Source of the DNA: CAZBKJ01 sp964492495
Lineage (GTDB): Bacteria > Patescibacteriota > Microgenomatia > UBA1400 > UBA12028
Direction of reading: 5' to 3'
Length of the DNA: 42,415 nucleotides
Assembly: GCA_964492495.1 (NCBI GenBank)
Contig: CAZBKJ010000007.1
Span: 1-42,415 of the forward strand
In this document: one piece after another, positions 28,519 through 35,409 of the stretch
Layout: the number at the start of each line of letters is the position of its first letter
Position numbering within the stretch: position 1 is the stretch's first letter
Position numbers and translations under genes: made by a program
Notes under the pieces: model-generated
What the model was told of the DNA's origin: nothing
What the model saw: the letters and a program-made list of their open reading frames with translations, nothing else
Databases searched by the model: none

Positions 28519-28527
28519 TGCTATTCT
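28519..28527 (+). promoter_or_regulatory. Extended -10 promoter before the ligase/TPR gene
   Basis: TGCTATTCT forms an extended -10 element whose last base is 9 nt before the ATG at 28537. No clear -35 is visible. It predicts a leaderless or nearly leaderless mRNA and supports 28537 as the start. Confidence 0.5.
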
Positions 28528-28536
28528 CAGTATTCA

Positions 28537-30651
28537 ATGTCTGAACACACAAACACCCCTTCATCATCTGTCGTTTCTCTCTTGAGTAGCATTGTCTTTA
28601 CAGCTACAGCATTCTTGCTTCCTCTTTTTTTCATCCCTGGTATATCCAATCTCTTTGATGGAGGAAAACGCTTTTTGCTAGTTATCAGTGTCGGCATCCT
28701 TTTTATTCTGTTTGCCGTATTCTCTTTCCTGCAGAAAAAAATCACCATTTCCCTGAGCCCTTTCTCTTTGGTTATGGGACTATTGACGGTCGCGACAATT
28801 CTTTCGATAGCAATTGCCTCTCCCAACAAACTCGCCTCTTTACATGGCAATGGATTGACCTATCTCTTGTTTGGTTTTCTTTTCCTCATAACGACAACGC
28901 TCATTACAACGACAATAAAAAATAAAATCATTTGGGCACTCACTGGAGCTGGTGTTCTCCTGTCTCTTCATGCTGTCATGGAGAAACTTGGAGTTGGATT
29001 CGCAACTCTACTCAGCTCATCACATAACCTAACGAGCAATGATCTGTCTGGTGTCTTTCCAAATGGTGGATCAATTATTAATCTTACATTTCTTGTGATC
29101 ATTCTCGTTCTGTGCATCAGTATGTTCTTCATGCATAAGAGCTTTCTCCAAAAGATCTTGTTTGCAATCTCAAGCAGCGTCCTGATTGTTGGAATCTTAC
29201 TCAATGTCTTGTCTGTTCTTCCTGGAAAACCTCAGGCACCAGTAATGTTGAGCTTTCAAGAGAGCTGGGCTATCGGTTTAGACATCTTAAAAAATCCAAA
29301 AACCGCGATTCTTGGTGTTGGCCCTGATTCCTACGTCGAAGCCTACAATGTGTTTCGCAGTGTAAGTGCGAATCAGTCACCATACTGGTTTATCCGCTTT
29401 GGTGTTGCACACAACCTTCCTTTTGATCTTCTCGTCACACATGGAATCGTTGGGCTCATCGCCTTTGTCCTCCTTGGAGTTCTACTCATCAATAAAGTTC
29501 GTACCATGCGAAGAGTTGATATCCCACTTGCTGTTCCCACTGTTGCTGCTTTTGTGCTGTTGTGCATCTTCCCACCAAGCATTCTGCTTCTTGCGGTATT
29601 TTTTATTCTTCTTATCACATGGACTATTGAATCCTCTTCCTATTCGGAGCCATCAACGCTGACCCTTCTTGATCAAAGTGGCTCGACACACAAAGAGAAA
29701 AAGATTCTCTCTCACAGTATTGTGAGTGTTATCTCTCTTGCACTTGTTCTTCTTGCCGGAGCAATGATTCTTTCCTACTCAAGAGTGGTTCTTGCAAGCA
29801 ACGCCGCATTCACAGCCCAAAAATCACTCAAAGAAAATAAAGCAAAAGAAAGCTACGATGCGTACCTCAAAGCGATCCGTCTCTCCCCTTTTACAGAAGA
29901 GTATCACCGTGCATTTTCTTCTCTTAATTTTGCTATCGCACAATCGCTAACACAAAACAAAGATCTCACTGATAAAGACAAAGAAACTGCAATCAACTTG
30001 ATCAAGCAATCAATTAGTGAAGCTAAAATTGCCACTGCATTAAATCAACGCAACAGCACCAACTGGGAAACACTCGCGTCTGTGTATCAAAACCTCATTG
30101 GTGTCGTCCAAAAAGCAGATCAATGGTCTGTCGCAGCCTACGTGCAAGCAATCAACAACAACCCGTCAGATCCAAAACTTCGATTAGAGTTAGCATCTGT
30201 ATTTCGAAAGACAAAAAATCTTGACCAAACTGTTCGTTTGCTCCAGCAAGCAATCGAGTTAAAACCTGACTATGCAAATGCATACTTCAATCTCTCTGAT
30301 ATTGCTCGTGAACAAGGGAATAAAATAACCCAGCTCGCATTGCTTGAAAAAACATTGACCCTTATTCCAACAACAAGTCCTGACTACGAGGCTGTAAAGA
30401 AACAGATAGATGCCCTTCGCCCAGAGGTAGATGCATTGAAAGCACAAGCGGCCGATAGACAAAAACAGGCAGCTGCAACAGCTTCAGCAACCCAAACGCA
30501 GCCGACACCAACACCTGCTCCTGTTGTATCCAACGAAGCAACCCGCCTTGCAACACCAAGCGCTACTCCAGCTACTCAAACAGAACTTCCATTAAGCGAC
30601 GATCAAGGAATTGCCTCATCCTCTGCTATCCCTGATATCCCAAGAGAATAG
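28537..30651 (+). CDS. O-antigen ligase/polymerase-like membrane protein with TPR tail
   Basis: Predicted 704 residues. The N-terminal part (to about residue 420) holds roughly ten to twelve membrane helices. It includes a Wzy_C/O-antigen-ligase signature region (GVGPDSYVEAY, AHNLPFDLLVTHGIVG), where the family carries a large external loop. The C-terminal part (about 435-620) has tetratricopeptide-type helices (LQQAIELKPDYANAYFNLSD), and the tail is a low-complexity Ala/Gln/Pro/Thr linker. Such proteins transfer or polymerise lipid-linked glycans, or glycosylate pilins, at the cell surface. The neighbouring surface proteins and pilin are possible acceptors. Ligase, polymerase and glycosyltransferase roles cannot be separated by sequence. 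The start at 28537 replaces a longer reading from 28492. Confidence 0.8.
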   Translation: MSEHTNTPSSSVVSLLSSIVFTATAFLLPLFFIPGISNLFDGGKRFLLVISVGILFILFAVFSFLQKKITISLSPFSLVMGLLTVATILSIAIASPNKLASLHGNGLTYLLFGFLFLITTTLITTTIKNKIIWALTGAGVLLSLHAVMEKLGVGFATLLSSSHNLTSNDLSGVFPNGGSIINLTFLVIILVLCISMFFMHKSFLQKILFAISSSVLIVGILLNVLSVLPGKPQAPVMLSFQESWAIGLDILKNPKTAILGVGPDSYVEAYNVFRSVSANQSPYWFIRFGVAHNLPFDLLVTHGIVGLIAFVLLGVLLINKVRTMRRVDIPLAVPTVAAFVLLCIFPPSILLLAVFFILLITWTIESSSYSEPSTLTLLDQSGSTHKEKKILSHSIVSVISLALVLLAGAMILSYSRVVLASNAAFTAQKSLKENKAKESYDAYLKAIRLSPFTEEYHRAFSSLNFAIAQSLTQNKDLTDKDKETAINLIKQSISEAKIATALNQRNSTNWETLASVYQNLIGVVQKADQWSVAAYVQAINNNPSDPKLRLELASVFRKTKNLDQTVRLLQQAIELKPDYANAYFNLSDIAREQGNKITQLALLEKTLTLIPTTSPDYEAVKKQIDALRPEVDALKAQAADRQKQAAATASATQTQPTPTPAPVVSNEATRLATPSATPATQTELPLSDDQGIASSSAIPDIPRE

Positions 30652-30773
30652 AACTTCAGTTCTCTCACAGCGAGCGTATCCTCCTACACAATCTTTCGTT
30701 TGTCGTCTTTGAGAATGATGAAAAAGACACCGACAGCATTGGGCGTTATACACTTTTTTGCCGTAGTGGAAAT

Positions 30774-31274
30774 CTATTGATTACACACAACATATCTGCC
30801 TGCGACTGGCGTTACTCCACAGCGAGTCTGGGACGCAGCACTGTCAGGGTCACTCGTGTTTTCAAGGGTAGCTGTGAGTAGGTAATCAACAGTTGCCGAA
30901 GTTGCGTAGGTATACGCTTGTGTAGCAACTGGGTCTCTAGGCAAAAAACCCATGTATGTTGTTGTTCCTCTGTTAAATGAACCTCCCCAGGAACACGCAG
31001 TTGCAGGACCGGCGGCTGTTCCACACCCTACGATTTGCCCACCCGATGCTGAGCTTGCGGGAAACTGTCTGTAGTCATCCATATACAGCTGCAGTGCCAG
31101 TTTAATCGACCGTAAATCGCTCTTTCTCTTCGCATCCCTTGCCTTCATACGTGAACCGTTAAAATTTCCTAAACCAAGGGTTACAAGTATTCCGATAATG
31201 GCGATAACGATCAAAAGCTCAATGATTGTAAAGCCTGATTGTTTATTTTTTTGGAAAAGTGGAAGTCTGATCAT
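30774..31274 (-). CDS. Type IV pilin-like protein
   Basis: Predicted 166 residues from ATG at 31274, fixed by a strong promoter 7 nt upstream. A prepilin leader ends at QSG and is followed by FTIIELLIVIAIIGILVTLG, the classic class III/type IV N-terminal helix with Glu at mature position 5. A globular part follows with Cys residues (C115, C121 and two near the C-terminus by approximate count) that could form disulphides. It would be processed by a prepilin peptidase and assembled into a pilus or pseudopilus. No assembly ATPase, platform protein or peptidase lies in the window, so this is an isolated pilin gene. Confidence 0.9.
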   Translation of the reverse strand: MIRLPLFQKNKQSGFTIIELLIVIAIIGILVTLGLGNFNGSRMKARDAKRKSDLRSIKLALQLYMDDYRQFPASSASGGQIVGCGTAAGPATACSWGGSFNRGTTTYMGFLPRDPVATQAYTYATSATVDYLLTATLENTSDPDSAASQTRCGVTPVAGRYVVCNQ

Positions 31275-31281
31275 AGTTTTA

Positions 31282-31310
31282 ACTATACGACTGTTTCTCT
31301 TCTCTGCCAA
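31282..31310 (-). promoter_or_regulatory. Strong leaderless promoter of the pilin gene
   Basis: On the minus strand TTGGCA, a 17-nt spacer and TATAGT end 7 nt before the ATG at 31274. This is the best sigma-70-like promoter in the window and decides the pilin start. Confidence 0.75.
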
Positions 31311-31408
31311 CTCCGTTTTTGGTAAAAATCCATGTCCTGCTCAATCAGATCATAATGAATCGAAATACAAAATAAAAGATCAAAACAGATCATCTGCGCT
31401 AGTTTTTA

Positions 31409-31459
31409 GAATATCACACAAATGATATCAAAATACAAAAAAAGATATCTTTAAATATC
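31409..31459. promoter_or_regulatory. Cluster of GATATC half and whole palindromes
   Basis: Two GATATC palindromes (31424 and 31444) are exactly 20 bp apart, about two helical turns, flanked by ATATC at 31411 and 31455. The cluster lies 33-80 bp upstream of the TATACT box of the small gene and within the divergent pilin/small-gene region. It could be an operator; AT richness makes chance occurrence possible. Confidence 0.35.
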
Positions 31460-31491
31460 AGTTTCAGGAGAATCTGTGAAAGAAAATAAGG

Positions 31492-31497
31492 TATACT
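31492..31497 (+). promoter_or_regulatory. -10 box of the 56-residue gene
   Basis: TATACT ends 6 nt before the ATG at 31504; no Shine-Dalgarno. The -35 region is poor, so an activator at the upstream GATATC sites is conceivable. Confidence 0.55.
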
Positions 31498-31503
31498 ATA
31501 CCT

Positions 31504-31674
31504 ATGGCGTATATCTCTCCTTACCAACCAGATACCAGTAAAAATGAACTGCGACGTATTGGGATGCAAGCAGGACGGGGCGTGCTTGAAAAGACCATTA
31601 TCTACGGAGCACAAATTATTAAGTTTATCGTCCAGTTTATTATCGATGCGGTAAACTCTGTCCTAGGACGATAA
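31504..31674 (+). CDS. Small 56-residue protein with amphipathic C-terminal helix
   Basis: Unrecognised short ORF. The start is supported by a TATACT box 6 nt upstream. The N-terminal third is polar (YQPDTSKNELRR). The rest, from about residue 22, is a long hydrophobic/amphipathic helix (KTIIYGAQIIKFIVQFIID), suggesting membrane association. It ends LGR just before the tRNA-Ala gene on the other strand. The codon pattern and good promoter make it likely real; function unknown. Confidence 0.65.
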   Translation: MAYISPYQPDTSKNELRRIGMQAGRGVLEKTIIYGAQIIKFIVQFIIDAVNSVLGR

Positions 31675-31690
31675 CTCTTTTCTTTGCATG

Positions 31691-31761
31691 TGGACTGTGG
31701 GGGAATCGAACCCCCGTTCTATCAATGCGAATGATATGTACTACCACTGTACGAACAGCCC
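31691..31761 (-). tRNA. tRNA-Ala (anticodon CGC)
   Basis: Folds as a 71-nt cloverleaf: acceptor GGGCTGT/ACAGTCC, D stem GTAC/GTAC, anticodon stem TATCA/TGATA with loop TTCGCAT, T arm GGGGG-TTCGATT-CCCCC. The acceptor holds the G3-U70 pair that identifies alanine tRNAs, agreeing with anticodon CGC (codon GCG). CCA is not encoded. The variable loop is four bases. Confidence 0.93.
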
Positions 31762-31791
31762 TCTCCTCACGACTCCGTGATAAAAGTATTG

Positions 31792-31797
31792 TATCAT
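31792..31797 (+). promoter_or_regulatory. -10 box before dgkA
   Basis: TATCAT ends 6 nt before the ATG at 31804. No good -35 is seen. Confidence 0.4.
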
Positions 31798-31803
31798 CAA
31801 GAG

Positions 31804-32181
31804 ATGATGAAAATTCTTAAAAGTTTCCTCTATGCAATGAATGGAATTGCTCTCTCTGGACGAGAGCGGAATATGCGAGTGCACCTTGGTATATCTATCG
31901 GCGTTCTTCTCCTAGGAATTCTATTTCAGATTTCCCCACTTGAGTGGATTATCGTTTTCTTTTGTTTTGGACTAGTTCTTTGCGCAGAAGCCTTTAATAC
32001 CGCTATTGAAACAATCATTAATCTGATTCGAGACGACTGTAAAATTCCGTATGAAAACAAAAGTTTAGGGATGGCAAAGGAGATGGCGGCCGGTGCAGTG
32101 CTGATCACCGCTGTAAGTTGCGCATTCGTTGGCCTTATTGTCTTTTTCCCATACTTCTTGGAGTTGTTTCTATCGCTATAA
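31804..32181 (+). CDS. dgkA: Diacylglycerol/undecaprenol kinase, DgkA family
   Basis: Predicted 125 residues with three membrane helices, the standard size for this trimeric membrane kinase. The conserved signature EAFNTAIETIINL (about residues 67-79) holds the catalytic and metal-binding glutamates; ER near residue 20 also fits. In Gram-positive-type cells the family phosphorylates undecaprenol to recycle the cell-wall lipid carrier, in others diacylglycerol; substrate cannot be told here. The start at 31804 replaces a longer reading from 31777 because of the -10 box. Located between two tRNA-Ala genes on the opposite strand. Confidence 0.9.
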   Translation: MMKILKSFLYAMNGIALSGRERNMRVHLGISIGVLLLGILFQISPLEWIIVFFCFGLVLCAEAFNTAIETIINLIRDDCKIPYENKSLGMAKEMAAGAVLITAVSCAFVGLIVFFPYFLELFLSL

Positions 32182-32202
32182 AAATTCGTACAAAAGTGTA
32201 CG
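32178..32202 (-). terminator. Terminator of tRNA-Ala(GGC)
   Basis: On the minus strand CGTACA-CTTT-TGTACG forms a 6-bp hairpin starting 8 nt after the tRNA, followed by AATTTTTAT. It overlaps the last bases of dgkA on the other strand. Confidence 0.65.
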
Positions 32203-32210
32203 CATGCGTG

Positions 32211-32281
32211 TGGACCCGAGGGGAATCGAACCCCTTTCTATTCCATGCCATGGAAGTATACTACCGGTGTACTACGGGCCC
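32211..32281 (-). tRNA. tRNA-Ala (anticodon GGC)
   Basis: A 71-nt cloverleaf: acceptor GGGCCCG/CGGGTCC with the alanine-specific G3-U70 pair, D stem GTAC/GTAT, anticodon arm with loop ATGGCAT (anticodon GGC, codon GCC), T arm AGGGG-TTCGATT-CCCCT. The first anticodon-stem pair (C-T) is mismatched. No encoded CCA. It resembles the other tRNA-Ala 450 bp away in both ends and T loop. Confidence 0.92.
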
Positions 32282-32289
32282 TCAATGTT

Positions 32290-33555
32290 TTATTTTATCA
32301 TGAGAAGAATCTTCTTTTTCAGCTCTTCCAACCCTTCACCACTGACAGCAGAAATCCAAAAAGCATTTTCGATTTTTTTAGAAAGTGTTGCACTAATATC
32401 TGACTTTCGTGTCTTCTCTAAAAGATCAGCTTTTGACAACACCAAAACCTTTTTCTTTTTGGCAAACTTCAAGTCAATAGAACTTGTCTTTTTTTCATAC
32501 GCCTGAAGTTCTTTTGTCAGCGTTTCATAGCTGTCTTCGTAGGCTTTTACCAATTGCTTGGTACTTACTGCCTCATCAAAAAGAAGATTGTCATCGATGG
32601 AGAGCAAAAATATCAAGCCTCTACAACGGCTAATATGCCGTAAGAATTGAGTTCCTAGTCCCTTACCATCACTTGCACCTTCAATGAGTCCCGGGATATC
32701 AGCAATGACAATAGATCGTCTCTCTTTTGCATTTTTCGCTTCAATTGTCAAAACACCCAAGTTGGGTTCGATTGTTGTAAAGGGATAATTTCCTATTTTT
32801 GGCGTCGCTTTTGTCAGTATAGAAAGTAGTGTGCTCTTGCCTGCGTTTGGAAAACCCACGAGTCCCACATCTGCAAGTAGTTGGAGCTCAAAGAAATAGT
32901 CACCAGATTCACCACCTTCTCCTGTCTGTGCTTCCATGGGTGTCGTATTTCGACTACTTTTATAGTATTCATTTCCTTTTCCACCACGTCCACCTTTGGC
33001 GATGACAAGTTCTTGTCCGGGTGTAAGTAAATCCCCTACAAGCTCAACTGCGTACTCATAGCCTGCATAGCTTACAACTCCTTTTTCAGCTGGGGCTGAA
33101 ACTGGCATCTCGGAAGGTTCTGTTTCAGAAGAAGAAAGGGTAAAAACACCTTCTGCCTCCTGGATAGGACCACCAGGTCTGCGCTCTATCTCCCGCTCTA
33201 CCCTTCCAAGATCTCGATCATTTTTGTACATGCGCTTTAATTCACGCGGAAGGTACGAACTAGTGATCTTCCATACTCGAGTTCCAATTGGGAGCTCAAC
33301 GACAGTGTCCTCAGCTGTTTTTCCGTGCATTTTGTCTGCACCACCAATGTGTCCATCTTGCGCTTCAAGCCTTGATACACCGGAGAAATCACGCAGGGTG
33401 TTTTGATGCTGAGTGGCTACCGCAACGATGTTTCCACCATCGCCTCCATCGCCACCATCAGGTCCGCCTTTGATTTGATAGCGATTGCTATGAAAAGAGA
33501 TCCGTCCATCTCCTCCTTGCCCCGCTTTGATAAAAAGTTTTACTAAATCAACCAT
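32290..33555 (-). CDS. obgE: Obg family GTPase
   Basis: Ribosome-associated GTPase acting in 50S assembly. The glycine-rich Obg fold is at residues 1-225 (GGPDGGDGGDGGN at 30-42, AKGGRGGKGN at 186-195). The G domain follows: P-loop GFPNAGKS 234-241, switch I with TTIEPNLG, DIPG 286-289, SKAD 374-377 in place of NKxD and ISA near 401. Total 421 residues. About 70 extra residues (roughly 98-165, charged, with PGGP and ETEPSE) interrupt the Obg fold before YEYAVELVGDLL. The ATG follows a perfect TATAAT by 8 nt. It lies next to a tRNA gene and divergent from a cell-wall enzyme. Confidence 0.95.
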   Translation of the reverse strand: MVDLVKLFIKAGQGGDGRISFHSNRYQIKGGPDGGDGGDGGNIVAVATQHQNTLRDFSGVSRLEAQDGHIGGADKMHGKTAEDTVVELPIGTRVWKITSSYLPRELKRMYKNDRDLGRVEREIERRPGGPIQEAEGVFTLSSSETEPSEMPVSAPAEKGVVSYAGYEYAVELVGDLLTPGQELVIAKGGRGGKGNEYYKSSRNTTPMEAQTGEGGESGDYFFELQLLADVGLVGFPNAGKSTLLSILTKATPKIGNYPFTTIEPNLGVLTIEAKNAKERRSIVIADIPGLIEGASDGKGLGTQFLRHISRCRGLIFLLSIDDNLLFDEAVSTKQLVKAYEDSYETLTKELQAYEKKTSSIDLKFAKKKKVLVLSKADLLEKTRKSDISATLSKKIENAFWISAVSGEGLEELKKKILLMIK

Positions 33556-33563
33556 AGAAGTGT

Positions 33564-33569
33564 ATTATA
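33564..33569 (-). promoter_or_regulatory. -10 box of obgE
   Basis: Perfect TATAAT on the minus strand, ending 8 nt before the obgE ATG; weak -35. Back to back with the -10 box of the divergent gene. Confidence 0.6.
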
Positions 33570-33597
33570 GCCTAGAGAAGACAAACTACCTAAGAAC

Positions 33598-33603
33598 TAT
33601 AAA
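33598..33603 (+). promoter_or_regulatory. -10 box of the transglycosylase-like gene
   Basis: TATAAA ends 6 nt before the ATG at 33610, without a Shine-Dalgarno or clear -35. Confidence 0.5.
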
Positions 33604-33609
33604 ATCGTT

Positions 33610-35118
33610 ATGGTTGATAAACTTAATAATGGCAAAATTTTTGATAAAAAAGCTCAACCTTCCCTTCTAGACATAATCAGTGAGTGGTTACAAAAAATTG
33701 AAAAAACAAAAAAAAGAGAAAAACCTTCTAAAAATCAAAATGATATATCAAGGCGCGAGTTTCTGAAGCGTTTTGTAGGAGGTGTAGCCCTGGGAGCAAT
33801 GCCGGTTCCTCCAAATTTTTTCGACCGTGATAGTTCCTCACCCCCAAAAGATCTCACAAGTATTGAAAACGACCTTATAAATCAAGAAAAATTGTCTCAA
33901 TTGGATCCAGATATTCCTGCAACTTCAAAAGATTTTGTCGCAAATAAGTCTGATTTTGTTGAGATTTGTAGAACATATTATTCAAACCAGTTGAAACAGA
34001 AGAAATTCACTCTAACAAGAAGCCTACTTCTTGAGGTATTACAAACAAATAAAGGCATTAATAAGCTCTATGACCTACTAACAGGAACTGCTAGAAATAA
34101 TCTAGCAACTGAAAGCAAAAAAAGTGAAATCATTCAAGTTTTATCTACAACATTAAAAGATGAGGATCTTCCTGAGTCTTCACTTCTTCGAGAAATTTTC
34201 GATACGTTTTACACTAATCCAATTTCCTTTGCACAACTCATGTATGCGTATACTAATCTGGATTCTATCTATAACAAGTTGCCTAATATAGATTTGCAAA
34301 TATCATTCAACGTATCAGATCAAAAAAACACTGTAGAACCAAAAGGATATTATCAAGAAAAGTTTGACTACATCCCACAACGCCCTTTGGAACGATATGA
34401 ACCTGATGATTTTGTTGAGAACCATCCTATTCTCCCAGAGCTTCAACAAACGCTTCTGGAAGCCCAGGAAAAATTTGGTGTTCCCGCCTCAATAATTGAG
34501 GCGATATTTCTCATTGAAGGAGGTGGTAGTAGTGAATACCCCGGAGCCACACTCTCAACAAGAGTTCAAGAATATGCCATTTCACATAATTTTAATTTTC
34601 CAGAAAATGAACATCTTATTGGAGAACCGGAAGCACTTGGCCCTGGACAAGCAACTCCACAAACTCTTGAGAAGTTTGCGTTCGCTGTGAAAATCTTGTG
34701 GCCAGAGATTGATGCACAAAATGTCCATAACATTAAACATGCAATCGCTCTTAGTACAGCAAAACTATATGTAGACACACTCGCTCTTAAGGACGCAGAG
34801 CCATACAGGTACACATCTCTCTATCAGGAGAAAAGAGCAGAAGCAATTAAGGATCTGTACCTCAATATAAGTAGAGGTAATATCGTTGCAAACGATGAAA
34901 AAGGTCTGCAAAGCATTCTGGAAGAATATGGTCCACTGAAAAAAGAAGATCTTCCACTCACTGTTCTAGCCACAATTGATTATCACGGAACAGATAAGAA
35001 ATATCAAAGACTTGGAAACAGATCATATGATGAATTTTGCTCAGCGTATGTGCATGGGTATGAAAAAAGAAACAAACCAATTCCATATCAATTTAGCCCA
35101 GATTCCGTTTCCTCATAA
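33610..35118 (+). CDS. Tat-signal lytic-transglycosylase-like protein
   Basis: A 502-residue protein. A twin-arginine motif SRREFLKR (47-54) is followed by a hydrophobic stretch, so it should be exported folded by Tat. It has an unusual 46-residue charged region in front. The middle (about 90-260) is helical and unrecognised. The C-terminal part (about 280-430) resembles SLT/lysozyme-like transglycosylases: KFGVPASIIEAIFLIEGGG with a candidate catalytic E303, then ALGPGQATPQTLEKF matching the GpmQ.mP.T pattern. It would cleave peptidoglycan glycan strands. The match is at motif level only. It is divergent from obgE. Confidence 0.65.
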   Translation: MVDKLNNGKIFDKKAQPSLLDIISEWLQKIEKTKKREKPSKNQNDISRREFLKRFVGGVALGAMPVPPNFFDRDSSSPPKDLTSIENDLINQEKLSQLDPDIPATSKDFVANKSDFVEICRTYYSNQLKQKKFTLTRSLLLEVLQTNKGINKLYDLLTGTARNNLATESKKSEIIQVLSTTLKDEDLPESSLLREIFDTFYTNPISFAQLMYAYTNLDSIYNKLPNIDLQISFNVSDQKNTVEPKGYYQEKFDYIPQRPLERYEPDDFVENHPILPELQQTLLEAQEKFGVPASIIEAIFLIEGGGSSEYPGATLSTRVQEYAISHNFNFPENEHLIGEPEALGPGQATPQTLEKFAFAVKILWPEIDAQNVHNIKHAIALSTAKLYVDTLALKDAEPYRYTSLYQEKRAEAIKDLYLNISRGNIVANDEKGLQSILEEYGPLKKEDLPLTVLATIDYHGTDKKYQRLGNRSYDEFCSAYVHGYEKRNKPIPYQFSPDSVSS

Positions 35119-35127
35119 TTGATAAGC

Positions 35128-35147
35128 CTTCTCGTAGCACCGAGAAG
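35128..35147 (+). terminator. Hairpin after the transglycosylase-like gene
   Basis: CTTCTCG-TAGCAC-CGAGAAG, a perfect 7-bp stem 9 nt after the stop codon. The following sequence (TAATAATTGTT) is not a clean T run, so it may instead act as a processing or protective hairpin, or lie in the next promoter. Confidence 0.4.
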
Positions 35148-35161
35148 TAATAATTGTTAGT

Positions 35162-35377
35162 ATGAGCATACGATCTCTTCCCTACGTTTTCTTTTTTCTA
35201 GCACTCTTTTCTTTTTCCGCTACTACAGTATTCGCAATAGCCACTAACCTCCCTGCTGGCTTTACAGATACCCAACTCATCCCAAATTTGAATCAACCAA
35301 CGGTTATTGAATTCCTTCCTGATGGAAGCTTGATGATTGGATTGAAAGCTGGAGAACTAAAACTCTGGAAAAATTGA
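35162..35377 (+). pseudogene. Truncated copy of the secreted dehydrogenase (signal peptide plus first blade)
   Basis: A 71-residue ORF: a signal peptide (about 1-25, different from that of the full gene) and then 45 residues that match the mature N-terminus of the protein at 37056-38957 with only two substitutions. It ends at TGA where the full copy has GGC (Gly), and similarity stops within a few bases. Most of the roughly 20 DNA differences are synonymous, so the segment diverged under protein-level selection. A possible -10 (TAATAA) lies 8 nt upstream and a terminator follows. Likely a decaying duplicate, but a short secreted peptide cannot be excluded. Confidence 0.7.
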
Positions 35378-35387
35378 CAGGATAAAT

Positions 35388-35409
35388 AACTTCTTGAAGT
35401 TTTGCTTTT
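35388..35409 (+). terminator. Intrinsic terminator behind the truncated copy
   Basis: AACTT-CTTG-AAGTT hairpin followed by TTGCTTTTT. It overlaps the stop codon of the convergent amidase-like gene. Confidence 0.5.

Noticed and set aside
30645..30664. AGAAC-TTCA-GTTCT hairpin at the end of the ligase/TPR gene as terminator
   Set aside because: Only 5 bp and not followed by a T run.
35374..35377. TGA aligned with a Gly codon, suggesting genetic code 25 (TGA = Gly) as in Gracilibacteria
   Set aside because: TGA is the stop of atpA and atpH in ordinary ATGA overlaps and of the GlcG-like gene at 40878; reading through would fuse or extend clean genes. Even with TGA as Gly the truncated copy stops three codons later.
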